Assembly: GCA_029817715.1 (NCBI GenBank) | Contig: JARUPY010000136.1 | Coordinates: 51,629 to 115,628, forward strand | Origin: Melastoma dodecandrum | Taxonomy: Eukaryota > Streptophyta > Magnoliopsida > Myrtales > Melastomataceae | Direction: 5' to 3' | Length of the DNA: 64,000 bases | In this document: in pieces, positions 62,357 through 64,000 of the stretch | Position numbering within the stretch: the stretch's first letter is position 1 | Layout of the letters: each line of letters opens with the position of its first letter | Position numbers and translations under genes: made by a program | The notes under the pieces: generated by a model | Database searches by the model: none | What the model was told of the DNA's origin: nothing | What the model saw: the letters and a program-made list of their open reading frames with translations, nothing else

Positions 62357-64000
62357 AGCACATCGGAAGTTCGGACCCGGCGCTGGGAGCGTCGGATTCC
62401 AGCAGGTGCTCGTCGGTGGAGCCCTCCGTTGGAGGAGACACCGGTCGGCATCCTGCGCCGGGCTCAAGGGAGCGCTACGGGATGCACCCACGGGCGGTAT
62501 GCGGATCACCGGTACGCCCGCGATCGGTCGCCGCGGCCGCGCTAGTTGACCGCTACAATCACTGCGCGGTTCCTCCCCGACAAGGCGATCGACCTCGTCG
62601 ACACGAGGCCCGCATCGCACCTTTGTGCGCAGTGGAGATCGACTCGCGGCCGCGTCGAGATTCGACGAAGGTGGAGCGCGCGGTGCGCCGCCTCAGAGAT
62701 CGAGAGTATTGGCCCTCGACCAAGGAGTCCGACGACCGCGTCACGGCCGAAAGCGGCCTCGCCGCGCTGACGCCCCACGAGCCTGGCCGTGAAGCGCGAG
62801 GGCTGTCGCCGCCCTGACCGGCCGGTGGCAGGGCGAGAAGGAGGATTCCGATCAACTCGATCTGCGCGTGACCTCCAAGGAGCAGATCGAGGCGTTGCGC
62901 GGGGAGTCGACCGCGGCCGAGCGCGACCTGCGACTACGCGAAAGGTCGCGGCAGCTGCGACTACGGCCGCACACATCCCTCGGCGCTGGAGAAGGAGGCT
63001 CGCGGCCGCCGACGAGGCGTAGTCCGCGGCCGCCGGGCCCGGTTCGATGCTTCAAGGAGGAGGTGGTCGGCCCCGACGACGTCGCCGGACGGGGTCGTGT
63101 CCGCGTGGACCGGGCCATCCCCCGCCGGTCGGCTGCTCGAGGGGCGAGACCCAGAAGGCTGCTGCGGATGGAGGACGAGCTGGGCCGGCGGGGTCGTCGG
63201 CCAGGACCGAGGGCCGTGCGGGCGACGTGTCCGACGCCGGTCCGCCCGCACCACACGGGCCGTTATCTCCGGAATCCCGACCGTCCGACCGGCTCGTTCC
63301 TATTCCTCGGCCCCACAGGGCGTTCGGCGAAGACCGAAGCTGGCCAAGGCCCCTCGCGGCGTTCCTGTTCGGACGACGAGACGGGCCATGATTCCGCATC
63401 GACATGAGCGGGAAGTACGGCGGAGAAGCAAATCGGTTCGCTCGGCTCGTCGGGGGGCGGCCCCCGGCTACGTCGGCTATACGACCAGGGGCGGCCAGCT
63501 CACGCGAGACCGTCCGGCGCCGGCCGTACGCCGGTTGGTGCTGCTCGAACGAGTGGGTCGAGAAGGCCCACCCCGACGTGTTCGACGTGCTGCTGCTGCA
63601 GGTGCTCGACGAGGGAGCCTCCCGGACAGGCCAGGGCCGCACCGGAGGACTTCCGCAACACGATCCCTCGTTGCCTGACCTCGAACCTCGGGTCGGCCCG
63701 GCTGATGGGACACCTCAGCTCGATCGACGCCGGGCGCCGTGACCGGGACCATGGACGTCGTGATGAAGCGGTCGTTCAAGCCGGAAGTTCCTTCAACCGG
63801 CTCGACGACGTTCGTGGTGTTCCACGCGCTCTCGACCGGAGGAGCTCACCCTCGATCGCTCGACATCCAGATCGACCGGCTCGACGCCTCGCGCTGGCAC
63901 GGACGCCGGCTGTCGCTCCACGTCTGAGTGTGTCCGACGGCGGCCAAGGAGTGGGCTGGCCCTGCAGGGATTTCGACCCGCTCTACGGGGCGCCGCCGCT
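61211..64000 (+). CDS. clpB: ATP-dependent disaggregase ClpB, 3' end missing
   Basis: Hsp100 disaggregase working with DnaK. Starts at ATG 61211 (MDFL). Blocks in order: AVSAAVRAATASG, PHLLVALL, LQEAFQA, TSPDPEGT, KNN then VLIG (first AAA+ region), AGDV, SLRDKRVV, AKYRGEG-like, TLDEYRK, FLPDKAIDLVD, KVERAVRRL, then the second AAA+ domain: DRPTGSFLFLGPTG, VARLVGG-like then PGYVGY, EVEKAHPDVFDVLL, FKPE, VVFHALST and DIQIDRL, and FDPLYGAP-like at the window edge. No stop is reached. It is the most error-dense gene in the window, with indels about every 50-80 bases and substitutions. Confidence 0.85.

Overview
The window is high-GC actinobacterial chromosome, most likely from Pseudonocardiales (Pseudonocardia or Actinomycetospora type). 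This rests on very high GC with frequent GTG starts, a GTP-dependent PEP carboxykinase, an EtfD-type (Rv0338c-like) Fe-S reductase, a dnaK-grpE-dnaJ-hspR locus with HAIR operators, a DUF222/HNH gene and a proton-translocating transhydrogenase. No gene can be checked against a database here, so genus level is inference.

Sequence quality must be kept in mind throughout. Almost every recognisable gene is split by single-base indels, although the protein families continue across them. This looks like unpolished long-read consensus rather than a chromosome full of pseudogenes. Errors are moderate from 0 to 45.5 kb, about one frameshift per 300-600 bases. They are very dense at about 45.5-49.5 kb and 55.6-64 kb, where homopolymer runs and substitutions also appear. 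Coordinates of split genes are therefore outer limits.

Layout. 0-2.8 kb: valS start (minus), a Pro-rich membrane protein and a DUF222/HNH protein. 2.7-8.9 kb: a mycothiol-dependent-isomerase-like protein, then a tightly coupled minus-strand nitrate assimilation operon (nitrate reductase, an unrecognised 115-residue protein, nirB, nirD). 9.1-12.0 kb: pntA-pntB, diverging from it. 12.1-18.9 kb: minus-strand genes including an LLM oxidoreductase, an AhpD/CMD protein whose second redox Cys codon is UGA, an ankyrin protein, a phosphodiesterase-like protein, a DUF3311/solute-symporter pair and a DedA protein. 19.0-22.4 kb: pckG, a sirtuin and a small membrane protein. 22.5-30.4 kb: a FAD-Rieske oxidoreductase (plus), then the tldD/pmbA pair and two adjacent dynamin-like proteins (minus). 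30.6-36.6 kb: small membrane protein, trmB, NYN protein, SRPBCC-like protein, amidohydrolase and prpE (plus). 36.7-40.0 kb: SDR, SLT-domain protein, esterase and tRNA-Gly(CCC) (minus). 40.3-42.9 kb: an unrecognised protein and a GAF-GGDEF diguanylate cyclase. 42.9-46.2 kb: dcd and etfD (minus).

46.7-54.5 kb: a plus-strand type IV secretion-like module. It contains small membrane proteins, a VirB4-type ATPase, a TrbL-like polytopic protein, a VirB8-like anchored protein and an NlpC/P60 lytic protein. No relaxase, coupling protein or integrase is visible. 54.5-64 kb: the heat-shock regulon. dnaK-grpE-dnaJ-hspR is followed by a convergent flavohemoglobin gene and then clpB, which runs off the end. 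HAIR-like HspR sites precede both dnaK and clpB.

The most interesting points are the in-frame UGA in the CxxC motif of the AhpD-like protein (selenocysteine or error), the unrecognised protein translationally coupled inside the nitrate operon, the dynamin pair whose second member lacks a P-loop lysine, and the relaxase-less T4SS-like module beside dnaK.
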